Origin: Takakia lepidozioides
Taxonomy: Eukaryota; Streptophyta; Takakiopsida; Takakiales; Takakiaceae
Reading direction: 5' to 3'
NCBI GenBank assembly: GCA_030704615.1
Contig: CM060733.1
Location: 17,424,001-17,488,000, forward strand
DNA: 64,000 bases
Shown: positions 44,775-55,863 of the stretch, piece by piece
Layout: each line of letters opens with the position of its first letter
How positions within the stretch are numbered: the first letter of the stretch is position 1
The notes under the pieces: model-generated
Database searches by the model: none
Told to the model about the DNA's origin: nothing
Seen by the model: the letters and a program-made list of their open reading frames with translations, nothing else
Position numbers and translations under genes: made by a program

Positions 44775-45700
44775 GTATTCATCCGCCCTCGGCTAAGTTT
44801 TCCAGACTATGTGCCGCGCGGAAATAGGTGGTACACCTTCTAATACCGTGTATTTATTCATCTTTAGGGATAAAACTGTGTCATTTCAGCTTTGCACACA
44901 TCTCGAACCGGATCCGAGCCTGCAAGTTGGCTTCAGGTTTGCTTCCGATAAGGTTCGACAACTATGCACATGGCTCATGGCTCATCTGCTCATCGTTCAT
45001 GGAAAAACAACCCAGATGTGAGGGGTAAATGCAGACTACACTGGCTCAATTTGAATTGCAATTTGCAGTTTTCGACTGACTGCTTGTCATATTATTCTTC
45101 ACCCTATACACATAAGTATACATTCATAGAAAATGGACTTAGAATGGGTTAGCCACTTACCATATGTACATGTGGGTATAATTATTTTGGAATTTGGATT
45201 AAATCTCATGAAGCTATGGACTTTTGTAGGGAATACCAAGGGACTGTCACAATCCATCTAATGTCCCAAATGCCATCTGAAAAACCTATTTGTGCAAACA
45301 ATTCAATATGGACTTTACAACTAGATACACAATGTTTGAGTAGACACAAATATAAATTTGTGAACAATTCCATCCATCCATCAAGACACTATGGACTTTT
45401 TTGTACCAAAAAAACCCCCAAAAGGACGATTTGTCCACCCGCCACCTCATTTTTGTGTTTAGGGTTAGGTAAAACACCTTTCACAAGGGGAGCTCATGCT
45501 CCAGACTCCAAACACTCTCGAGATTGCTTTGTCCCTTTGCACCCGTCGTCAGTCCCTGCATGCACACTTTCAAGAGTATGACCCCTTCATCAGACCAGCA
45601 CGTACATTCTCAAGGGACTGACACACCTGCAACACACAGATTTATCTGAAGAGTCCCCGAAGTTAAGTACATGTACTTTGGAGGTACATCAATTCATTTT
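44775..45700. other. No recognisable gene; GCTCATGG-like cluster at 44968-45003
   Basis: ATGGCTCATGGCTCATCTGC and CATCGTTCATGG at 44968-45002 recall the GCTCATGG terminus of element 1 and could be the remains of the related element's end. The rest is AT-rich without motif-bearing frames. Confidence 0.35.
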
Positions 45701-45749
45701 TCATATTTTGTTGTATGGGTTCAAACCATGATAGAGGTTTGGGGATCCA

Positions 45750-46862
45750 TCTTGCCTTCTTTTCCGGTTCAGCAGGAGGCTACCGTTGCATCCCAACCTG
45801 AGTCTATTCATGCAAGTACTTCACAGGCGGATTTTGACAATGCACCATTGGATCAACATATATGCGCCTCTTCAAGCACCTCTCTAAGCGGAGAGAGAGA
45901 AAATGAGGCGGTGAAGGAGAGCAGATTGACTGAGCACGTCAATATATTGCGAGCTCAAGCAGCTTTTTGGGTTCCATATGGTTGCAAGTCCACTCCATGG
46001 GCATTTTTGTACCATGCAACAATGAGCCAATCAATGCGGACATCCCCCACGTTCTTTGATGCACCTTGTGCCATTCTGATGTTCGTTCTTCTCAGATTCT
46101 TGGTAACAAAACAAGGGGAAGGAAGGGTCTTATCACATACAATAAAGCATGTGAAGATGCTGGTTTGCGCCCTCAAAAATTAAATACGCCAGTGAAAACG
46201 AGGTTCGCATCCAAAGTGGTCATGTTTCAACAAGCTTTGCAATATAGACCAGCAATATCGCTTTGCTATAGTCGGCAAACGGTTGCCCTTCAAGGCCGAG
46301 ATCCATCTGCACAAACTTGGGCTGTCGCAGAGGCAATCTCCTCAACTTTATCCCGTGTGGTAACTGCTCGTGTCATAAATCAACGCCATGGCTATTGGCT
46401 ACTTAGTGATGTATTGGCAACAACAATCACTTTAAGTGTACAATTGCAGAGCGAGAGGATTGTGTTAGAGGCGGAAGTGTCGGTCGCACCGAGGATGGAT
46501 TTGCCCGCCAAACTCATGCTCTTAAAAGCTCGGATGCGTGAACAAGTCATAAAAGTTCTTGTCCCTTTTCTGGATTTTACGGTGACTTACAAACCGAGGC
46601 AAGCCCACAACATGCTCGCCTTGATGCTTGATCCCCTAAGGACTTGGCTCTTATAGGGAGTTTGGTGGGTCCTGCAAATGCAATTCAGATTGCTCAGATC
46701 TATGACTTGCATATGCTTTTACCGCTACTGACGTCGATATACAAAAAAAACAATCTAGTGGTGGAGCCAGATTTAAATGTCCCTCAGGGCCAAGGTAAAT
46801 TAAGGGTCCGGGTAATAAGATATACCCTACCCTTATCTGTCAGGTATAATAGGGTAAAATAA
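45750..46862 (+). pseudogene. hAT-like transposase fragment
   Basis: Frames 45671-46183 and 46066-46656, then 46644-46862. HNMLALMLDP near 46598-46628 matches the LDPRFK region near the end of the RNase-H core of hAT transposases, and upstream text (LNTPVKTRF, HGYWLLSDVLATTITLSVQL) fits the same type of protein. Two frameshifts and lack of terminal repeats show it is dead. Assignment rests on motif memory. Confidence 0.5.
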
Positions 46863-47460
46863 GGGTAGGGTAGGTTGATGTTGTGAGCATGTTTAATTAA
46901 CTCACAGAACATTGAAAGATCATGTTATTTGAATACCCGGACATACCCTGACCCGGCTCATTATTCAGATCTTATTTTACCCTGACCCGACCCGGATTGT
47001 ATGTGCACACAAATTTGAAACCCAGACCCGGAGGGTCCATTTTTTAATTGAAAAGGGGTAACCCGGACCCTGAGGGTATATTGAAATCAATATACCCGCC
47101 CAACACTGGTGTAAACCCTCCCGAACCCTGGTGCGGGAATATCTGTAAAGCCTATGCCCATGAAGCGTATCTGCGCTCCGCATTCTGGTGAAATTTAGTT
47201 TGCTTGCACGTTCCTTTTGAATCTCCTATCCTAACGTTTCGTTGGATAAACATCTCTGTTCTCCAAGATCTCGTAGATAGTTTGGAACTGAGGCTGACTA
47301 CGGACATGAAGCTCAACATCCCTGGGCACCAGCCTAAAACCAGCCTGAGTCAAGGCATCCGCCTCCGCCTGGTCTAGGTTACGACCTTCAGCCACAGGCC
47401 AAACTGAAGGAGGTCCAAGCTTATCTTTCACATTCTCAACCACACCACCGTGGACACACT
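46863..47460. other. No recognisable gene; GGGTA/TACCC-rich
   Basis: Low-complexity GGGTAG, CCCGGAC and ACCCGG motifs up to 47130, similar in composition to 41900-42860, then ordinary sequence leading into the transposase relic. Confidence 0.4.
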
Positions 47461-47465
47461 CAAAG

Positions 47466-49662
47466 ATGTCGTCAGGACAGACCCGTTTGCTTGAGGCAGT
47501 ATCGCACGTGTCAAAACCCAGTTTTAGGTATGCTGTGAGGCAACAGAGGGAGGAGGGTGGCCACGGAGGGGATCCGATGACCAACATTCTCAAATACAAA
47601 GACAAGTGTGGCTATGATTATATCCATGGTAGCCGTTTCCCTGGCCAAGGAAATGAGGATGACAAGTGTTTCCTGTTTAAAATGTCGACAGGTGGTCCTA
47701 GAAGTGGGGTCGATCTTGTGGATCAGATGAACATTGGCGGTGATCTGGAGAATAAATGGATCATGTTTGACCATGTAAACCGTGTTCCTGGATGGACGAC
47801 TCTTGCATGCCATGTATACGAGCCAAATTGTCAGATGTTGATGACAATTTACCATCTGCAAGACGAAAGTCTAGGACACCGCTGCACAAGTGCTCTTCTG
47901 GGAATGCATAAATGAACAAATGGCTTGGGCTGGCAAAAATTGACCGCATTTTCGGGGGTTTATGGCTGATGGAGCCGGAGCAAACTAGGCAGCTGTTCGC
48001 ATTGTGTATGGAATAGAGGGGAAGGATGTGCCACTTGTTGACAGAGAGAGAACCTGTGGCTTTCATTGGGCTCAAAGTCTTCGATCATACAACAACAAGT
48101 ACATCAAGGAGAGCCAAACAGCTCTGTCAGGCATGGCGCGATGCACCAAATCCTGAAACTGGGGAAACCAACTATACTATCCTACAAGCTTGGTGGTCCA
48201 GTTCCGGTGCCAGCCACGACAACGATTTACCAGCCTTGGAGAACTGGTTTGCATGGTGGCGTCACCGCTACCCCTAGCTCGGGAACTACATCCGTGCGGT
48301 AAGCTTGTATTCTTTGTATGAAATATCAGTATCATGTCCTTTTGTTGCTATTCGTCCCCAAACGTCTGTATTTTCAGCGCATTTTCCACAATGATTCAAT
48401 TTTGGATATGCTATACTCCTTTTTATCTTGCATGTTTCACAGTTCACTGCCAAACATAGTTCTGTGAACATGTGCCAAACATGTTTCTTGCACTCTCAGA
48501 TGTCGTATACGTCAAAATTAACAGTTCGGCTCGGAGCTCCTTATTTGTACCTACATTTTCAGAGGACATGTATGCCCCAAATTGACTGTTCAGTACTGAA
48601 CATGTTTCTTTTCGTGGATGGGATGTACATTTTCAGATGACGTGTATGCCCCAAATTGACTGTTCGGTACCGAACATGCTTATGGGAGGTACATTTTCAG
48701 ATGACATGTAGGCCCCAAATTGAGTGTTCGATACCGAACATACTTCTTTTCGTGGATTTCTAGATGTCATCTACATCCCAAATTGACTGTTCGACGCCAA
48801 ACTGCTCGCGCTTACTAGGAAGTCCAACTCTGACACAGTTCTGGGACTCCATTCTGTAGATCCTTAAGATGTTCTCCTGGAATGTTCGGTGCCAAACAAT
48901 GAGACAATATTGTCAATGTGTGAACTAATGTTTATGTATGTCGTGCAGAAAATGTCATTGGATGACGATGCACACATGTTCGTCGCAACAGTGGATGACC
49001 TGACAAGAGCTGTTATCCAAAATGCGAACTACTTTGAGTTCATCAATGGAAGATTCCGTGGGGGTGGTCCAAAATAAATTGAGAATCTGGTGTGTGCTGC
49101 ATCGCGATCAAAAGATCCTGCAAAGCTTGCGGAGGCATCCATAATGTTTGTTCACGGAGCACCCCTCCACAACAGACCCGAGGGCCTTGAAGGGGACAAA
49201 CGCACCTCAAAAGTGAAGATGAACCTAAGTGGGAACGAGGAACAGATTGCCGCCGAGGCTGAGAACTCATCATGGAGATCTGATTTTAATCTTCGGACCA
49301 CAGAGCGAAGACGGTATGTCCCGATTCCATCAGAGAACTTTATGGACGTTTGTAATGACGGAGATCATCCATCGCAGCACGACAAGCCAGTTGTTGAGTT
49401 GAACCTCCAGTCCCTCGGTGTGTTCCACATTGCGCGTGCCACTCGCACTTGCAAATTTGTTTGCCATGCAATCCACAAGAGCACAATGCAGCCTTGCAAA
49501 GCAATGGTTCGAAAGACTGGTATGAAGGAGGGTACACCCGCGCCGTGCTATTTGGGAAGGTACCATCCTCGGGCTCTTGTGAATCCAAAGGTACAGATGA
49601 TGTGGAATCTTCTAGCTTGCAGCGTGCCTTGCCGTCTTTGGATAGAACATGATCCTCAGTGA
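47466..49662 (+). pseudogene. Second MULE-like transposase, related to that of element 1
   Basis: Exon 47466-48298 (frameshift near 47912), intron 48299-48948 with gtaagc and gtgcag borders, exon 48949-49662. Motifs in order: GYDYIHGSRFPGQG, KWIMFDHVNRVPGW, MLMTIYHLQDES, GFMADGAGAN, CGFHWAQSL, WWSSSGA, then DLTRAVIQNAN after the intron. Asp in MFDH and FMAD and the C.FHW pair resemble the Mutator-type RNase-H core. An in-frame TAA at 49075 follows the second exon's first 42 codons. The last part has CKFVCHAIHKSTMQPC, possibly zinc-binding. Confidence 0.6.
48597..48898. repeat. Palindromes TGTTCGGTACCGAACA in the transposase intron
   Basis: Sites at 48597-48612 (centre AGTACT), 48661-48676 (perfect), 48725-48740, 48788-48802 and 48883-48898, the last two degenerate in the right arm. 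Centres are 64, 64, 63 and 95 bp apart. Each sits in a repeat with TACATTTTCAGATGAC and CCCCAAATTGA. The core CGGTACCG is shared with element 1 palindromes. Confidence 0.8.
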
Positions 49663-50057
49663 TCTTCCTTGCCGTTCTCATTTGTATAACCTTTGGTGAA
49701 TCTCCCGGTGAATGATAGACCCCCTCCTTAACAATTGACATGACCTTTGAGAGAGACTCCCTTGACAATCATGTTGCTAAAGGGTGTACGTGCTTTCCAA
49801 GGTGGACAACCGCTCTGGTCATATGATCTAGTCCAAAAACATTTTACATTTTGGATGGACACTCTTGCGTGCACATTGGTGGAATCCCGCAAACGCCACA
49901 CACGACGGTGGATTTGGGTACATGCATCTGAACAGAGAATGGATTGTTGTTTGTTCCAGTCCAAAGAATCTTGTTAGGAGCATGAAATCTTCGGCGGTAA
50001 GGGCACGAGCCGGAGAGACATTCCATTGCACCAAGGCATACAACATACCTGAACAAC
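49663..50057. other. No recognisable gene
   Basis: Continuation of the transposase relic or its 3' flank. Small frames without motif. Confidence 0.35.
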
Positions 50058-50170
50058 AGACAAATAACTAAGATCAGATATGTCAAATTTGGGAGGATGG
50101 AAGGGATCTAAGACAAACAACCAAGATCAGATATGTTAGATTTGGGAGGATGGAAGGGAATCTAAAGACA
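50058..50170. repeat. Tandem duplication of about 58 bp
   Basis: AAGATCAGATATGT...TTTGGGAGGATGGAAGGG occurs twice in succession with ACAAACAACC/ACAAATAACT before each. Confidence 0.75.
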
Positions 50171-50869
50171 GTGAATGAAAAAAAGCGATCATTGCAATGA
50201 GGATAACATACCTCACTGTCGATTCTCCTCGAGTGAGGCCTGGGAGCTCGGTGTTTGTCGTTCTCGTTTTGCACCAAGGGTGCCCATCATACTTTCTGTC
50301 CATACCTTCCATGCGACCAGCAGCACCAAGCTTTCCTGATGGGACAGGTGGGAGCTCACTAGAAGCATTCGTGTCTTTTCTGAATCGACTGGGTGTCCGC
50401 CAACCACTCCGGGAACCACTTGGCAGTAAGCGGGACTACTGGAAAGTCGAAACGGACAATGTGGGCCCACGGGGGCATTTCAGACGGCGGACAGAAGTGG
50501 GGTCAACGACTCCGGAGTCGTAGCAAAAATCCGGGCTATTTAATTAATTGCATAAATACATAAAATTTGAAAAAGCGGAAATTACAAGTGGTTCTAATTA
50601 CTGCATATGCGACTAGAAATTTTCATTCCTAATTTGATTAATGGAATAAAGATATTTATTCATTAAATTGAATATGTAGTCGACTCAACGACTCCATGAA
50701 CCACTGCGCATTGATTGCACCCATGATTCGGGGGCACATTTGCTGACGTGTGTTTCACAAGAACAAGCAAACAAAATATGGCCTTGGGGGAATAGATATT
50801 TTAATATGTACTGCCTCCACCTGGAAGTGACATGGAAGGTCCATGGTGACAACGTGAAAGTTGGAATTG
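50171..50869. other. No recognisable gene
   Basis: Includes a 108-codon frame (50197-50523) with no motif and an AT-rich stretch (50525-50690). Confidence 0.4.
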
Positions 50870-52300
50870 TAGGGTTTGTCATTCTGAACACCGCCCTGGT
50901 GGACATGTATGCCGAATGCGGGAGCATTGAAGATGCAAAGGTAGTGTTCGACTGTGGCGAGATGTGGTGTGGTGGAGTGCGATGATCGCATTGGCAGCAA
51001 GGCAAGGATGGTTGTCATTACCACCATAAAAATAAAACTGAAAGATTGTGTTTCTCATGAGGCCCTGGTTGGGAACCTGTTGCCTGGTAAAATGGGGCAA
51101 CACGGGGGCATGATGCGTGTAGAGGCAGTGATAGCTGAAGGAGCAGGATAGAGTGTGGGTCCATATATTCATCCAAGAGGGTCGGATTTCAAGCTCCAGA
51201 TTACCTATGGTTCCCTGTGAAGGATAGCTACAAGAAACCTCCATGGGTAGATGGTCAGCTGGAAGCGGCAGCTGTAGCGGCACAGTTGATAAAATCAGGC
51301 ACCTCAACCATGACCACAGCTTCTGGAAGAGGATCAAGAGAGGGAGTCCACAATGCCTCTTCTGGCACTTATGGACATGTGAAGATGCTTTATGAGGCAG
51401 GCAGACTGAAAGAGGCTCTACAGACTTTAAACCAAGGAGGCATACTAGCAGATGTAGATACAAATGTGTGTCTCTTGCATAAGTGCATCAAGATGAAAGG
51501 CCTGGAAGCTGGAAAGCAGGTGCACACTCACATTGTCCAAAGTGGATTCACGCCGAACGTTTTTCTACTCAACAACCTTGTCAACATGTATGTTAAGGGG
51601 AGCATCATGGATGATTTCATGTTTGTATGTGTTTGCAATGCGTGTGCAAGCTTAGAAATGGGGAATTAAGAGGTCCATGGTGACATCGGTCAAAGCTGGA
51701 ATTGCACCAGATACACTGCCGTGACCTGGACATGTATGCCAAATGTGGATACATTGAGGATGCAAAGGGAGTTTTCGACACTATGGCTGAACGAGATGTG
51801 GTGTCGTGGAGTGTGATGCTTGCAGGGTATGCACAACAGGGACGTGGGAAGGAGGCTTTGGAGACCTATGATCAAATGATGGGGGAAGGGATGAAGCCCG
51901 GCCACATCATGTTTGTGTGCATTTGCAATGCTTGTGCAAGCCTGGCAGCCCTGGACAAGGGCAAAGAGGTGCATGTCATCAAAGCTGGAATTGTACGAAA
52001 TGTCATTCTGAACACTGCCCTGGCAGCTCTAGAAAAGGGGAAAGAGGTCCATGGCGACATCTTCAGAGCTGGAATTGTACCAAATGTCATCTGAACCATA
52101 CCCTGGTGGACATGTATGCAAAATGTGGGTGCATCAAGCCCTAGACAAGGGCAAAGAGGTGCATGGGGTATCATCAAAGCTGGAGTTGTACCAAATGTTA
52201 TTATGAACACCGCCCTGGCAGCTCTGGAAATGGGAAAGAGGTCCATGGCGACTTCTTTAGAGCTGCAATTGTACCAAGGTGAATGCCTGTCAGATTACCA
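50870..52300 (+). pseudogene. PLS-type pentatricopeptide repeat pseudogene
   Basis: Plus-strand frames carry repeat signatures of plant PPR proteins that bind organelle RNA: LNTALVDMYAECGSIEDAKVVF (50885-50950), CIKMKGLEAGKQVHTHIVQSG and NNLVNMYVKG (51484-51600), LDMYAKCGYIEDAKGVF and AERDVVSWSVMLAGYAQQG (51728-51840), then three repeats of the GKEVHG.I..AGIVPNVI block. Repeats are incomplete, joined out of register and interrupted by stops. It is the only host-type coding sequence in the window and the main hint that the organism is a land plant. Confidence 0.7.
51262..51364 (+). repeat. About 100-bp segment duplicated at 52335-52436
   Basis: GGCACAGTTGATAAAATCAG through CACAATGCCTCTTCTGGC recurs at 52335-52436 with about four substitutions. 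It brackets most of the PPR pseudogene, suggesting a local duplication. Confidence 0.75.
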
Positions 52301-52439
52301 GATGCAAAGAGGTGCATGGTTGCATCGCCAAAGGCAGCATCTGCAGTGGCACAATTGATAAAATTAGGCACCTCAACCATGACCACAGCTTCTGGAAGAG
52401 GATCAAGAGAGGGAGTCCACAATGCCTCTTTTGGCAGAA

Positions 52440-53306
52440 ACCTCTGGTGTTTTTGAATGCCTAGGGCAATTGTCTTCTTCTTTGAAACACATCACGGGAG
52501 GTTTTGGATGGAGGGTCCCTCTGTCCCGGGGATGGGAGCGAGCTCTGCTGTTCTCCGAGCTTGCCGAAGAGGCTATGCCCTGTCTTCTTCCTGCGGGGAG
52601 GGGGCGGGAAACTTCACATCCTTCAGCAGATTAACGCGCTTGTCTGTGGAGCTGAAATGGGTACCCGGCTTGGCCATGCGGGGCCCCAGATCATTCCGAC
52701 TGAAGGCTATGATGCTGGCCTCTAGGGATACTGAAGCAAGGTAATGTCCATCTCTATTTGTGCTCTTCCGGGTTGTTTGAATTGGAGCATTTCAGGCTTG
52801 AGATTGTCCTTGACCCATCCCAGCAGAAATCGTGGTCCAAGAAGTTCCCTGTATGTTCATGCAAAATTTGAATCGACACCCTTCTCCTCCTTCCATCAGC
52901 TTGCTTGTCTGCTTAAATTTCTGACATACCTGGTGTGTCTATTTTCTTTCAGTTTATTGCGCTGTCTGAGTGACGTTTTAACAGAGATCTTGCATGTGCA
53001 AACATTTAGAATATACTCCTCAATGTGGAAGGGTGCTTATCAAGCACGCGGTCCCGTCTGGAAGAGTGAAGAGCAATAATTGTCAGCCACACTGAGGGGA
53101 TCATAAGGGCAGAGAGAGTTGTACTCTTGTCCAAACGTTGTGTTTTGGGTGTGAGGTACTTAATGACAGTCCAGGAGCCATTTGGTGGGTTTCTAGTTTC
53201 TACCAACCATGGTATTGATATAATGGTAGAAGATACTATGCTGCTCTAAACCCCAATCCGAAACAGATGTAACATGTAGGAATTGTGATTACACTTCCAG
53301 TCACAC
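52440..53306. other. No recognisable gene
   Basis: Unique-looking sequence next to the end of copy C. Frames up to 111 codons without motif. This is the flank in which copy C sits. Confidence 0.4.
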
Positions 53307-53358
53307 GGGGGCTGCTATTTCATGAGCCATGAGCCATGAGCGGCATGAGCCATGAGCA
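53307..53358. repeat. Element 1 terminus with GCTCATGG repeats, copy C
   Basis: GGGGGCTGCTATTTCATGAG then CATGAGC units, the reverse complement of the B terminus. Outside flank is ...TTCCAGTCACAC. Confidence 0.6.
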
Positions 53359-53680
53359 GAGTCGTAAGTGTGGAAAAAAACATGAGCAGCACTATTTTCC
53401 GGAAATGAGTGTCCGCGGGAATAGGGTTTAGGGTGCCACGGTCATAGGGGGAGAAGGACCTCCCGATGAAGGAGGTTCGGCAATGTTATTTAGAATTATA
53501 TATTGAAAGGCAATGTTTCGCGAATGGTAGGGTGGTACTGCTCTGTACAATGGGGGCCCATTTCAGCCTACCAGCCATTTGCAAAATTCACCCACACTCC
53601 CAATCCCAAACGAAATGAGCAATGACGCATTCTCGGAACAATGGACACAGAATAGAATAAAAAGAGGGCACAATGAGGTT

Positions 53681-53686
53681 TTTATT
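53681..53686 (-). promoter_or_regulatory. AATAAA poly(A) signal of gene 3, copy C
   Basis: TTTATT on the plus strand, 84 bp beyond the gene 3 stop. Confidence 0.6.
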
Positions 53687-53769
53687 GATCCACATGAATT
53701 GCATTTGAAGCACGTCTACTGTGCTGATTGTGCCCTCAAATCTTGAGCCCTGTGCCTACTGAATACAAG

Positions 53770-54866
53770 TCACGTTGTCAATGGGACTTCGACTGCTCTC
53801 AGAACTAGCTCATGAGTCCTGGGGCTCCTCCATGTAAAGTCGATTGCAGCCGTTGTACCGCCCCTAGTGATGTTCACCACAATGTCCTGCCCTTCAATCA
53901 TACCACCATCGAATATGGAAATCTTCACGTTTTCGTCGTCCACACCAATGCGAATGTCCCCATACAATGGAGAAGAGGAGCGCACTCCTCGAGGAGAATA
54001 GGTCTCTCCGATGGAGTCCACCCACGTCCAGTGGCAGCAGTTCCACCGCAACAGCATAGCAGTGCGCCTTCTTCTGCATGGGTGACCGTCGTAGCTGGGA
54101 AAATCGGAATCGAGGATGCGCAGGAGCCACGGACTCCTCAAACCAAGATCGTCACCCCGCTCGAAGGCGTAGTGGCCTACGATATACTCAAAAGCCACCA
54201 ATGTTTCCACAATCGAACCAGTATCTTCTGTGTAATCTGTGTACCAGATAACAATGTCTCCCGATGTGGCCGAATACATTGCATAATCGATGCCTCCAAA
54301 GGGGCAGTCGTCCCGGTTCCGGAAGCACGGCATCCTTGCAAAGGAGGACCTGAGGACGACTTGGATGCCGATGACCTTGCGGACAGCTACGAAGCCCTTA
54401 GATTTTGGAAAAGATACGAAGCGGAAGAGCAGTCCGGCCTCCAAAATGGAGCATCTGGGTCACACGTACCCACCGACGGAGGTGGAACGTGTTCATCACG
54501 CCAGCGGTGGATGAAGCCATACATCTTTCTCATCAACAAGTTATAGTTTGAGATCTGCCACCGAAGTCCATCCCCCCGGATGGAAATTCGGCGCCGCATT
54601 TACATCGAAGAGGGGATGGACTTCGTCGTGTCCAGTGGCTATCGGCCCACCTGGCAGTGACTGCCCATAGTTTGCATGGCAGGGTAGGAAACTGAAACGG
54701 CTACATTCATGCAGCAGCCAATCTTCATCGGTCCAGGATCCTGTAGGGGGAAATTTAAATGTGCCCTGGAGTGTGCCCTGGAATGTACCTCACTTCTGTA
54801 TGACTGTGTTTCATTGTGTTGAATAACTCTCGGATTTGGCCCACTGTTTACAATTTGATGTCTCAT
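53770..54866 (-). CDS. Gene 3 of element 1, copy C, unknown function
   Basis: Minus-strand frames 54866-54390 (in parts) and 54444-53770, the latter 224 codons with DIVIWYTDYTEDTGSIVETL and PLYGDIRIGVDDENVKISIFD. Near-identical to copy B in the second segment. The DIVIWYT of copy C and DIVILYT of B differ by a substitution, not an indel. No family recognised. The antisense frame 53812-54546 is open too but lacks splice and poly(A) context. Confidence 0.55.
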
Positions 54867-54959
54867 TTCTACAATTTGTCTGTCTGGTTGAATAAAGCAG
54901 AGTAACCGGTATGTGAGTCATGTGTCAAGAATATACCAGAGTAACGCCATGTCGGACAT

Positions 54960-55685
54960 TGAAATGCGGCGCCGCATTTCCATGTCGGGATCGAAATGCG
55001 GCACAGCATTTCCATGTCGGACATCGAAATGCGGCACCGCATTTCCATGTGGGACAAGAAAATGCGGTGCATCATTTCCGTCCAGGTACACGAAATACCA
55101 ACACGGGTCTATAAATTGATCAGAAAACGAGGTTGGCATTGCAAATGCGGCGACGCATTTCCAGCTTGGCAATGGAAACTTCTTTTTGGACAAGGGAATG
55201 CGGTGCCGCATTTCCGTCCAACACTTCGAAAAGTGCACCTATTTCCGACCAGCGCGATGGAATGCGTTACCGCATTTCCGAGAGAGGGTCTGCAAATTGA
55301 CAAATTGCGATGTCCGTTCTGGAAATGCGGCGCCGCATTTCCATGTCCGTCATCGACTTTTTTTTTACAATGGAATGCGGTGCCAGTTTTTGCTGATGGG
55401 TCTGCAGTTCGAACAACCACCATCCCCAATATGGAAATGCGGCACCGCATTTCCAATCCCGCCATGTCGGCCTCCTTGTTCGACCTCCTTGTTCGACCTC
55501 TGTAAGCGTGGTGGCATCCATGCAATGAGCGGGAGAGGCCAAAACTGGCGTGTGGACAAAGGAAATTTTGGAAATGCGGCACCGCATTCCCAATTCAGAT
55601 TACTTTTTACTATGCCAACATTGAAATGGAAAAATTAGTCCCTCCCCTGTTTTGGAAATGCGGTGCCGCATTTCCAAAAGAGGTT
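54960..55685. repeat. Right palindrome cluster, copy C
   Basis: Twelve palindromes with centres at 54970.5, 55002.5, 55035.5, 55068.5, 55151.5, 55204.5, 55268.5, 55331.5, 55381.5, 55443.5, 55580.5 and 55664.5. Intervals are 32, 33, 33, 83, 53, 64, 63, 50, 62, 137 and 84 bp. Confidence 0.92.
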
Positions 55686-55863
55686 CTTAGAGTTGCCAAA
55701 ATTTTGGAAATGCCCTGACCCATTTCTGATTTTGGGAGCGTCCTGGTTTGGGCGATTGTGTGGCTGGAATGCACACTGGAGAGGGGTCACGAATGTCGGG
55801 CAGAATTTTCTTTATATACTCTGGAAGAGAATTTACATTTACAGAGACTTCATTAAAATTCTA

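Noticed and set aside
53812-54546. 244-codon antisense frame over gene 3 as a separate gene
   Set aside because: The gene 3 strand has the poly(A) signal and a more protein-like composition in all copies; the antisense frame is most likely a shadow.
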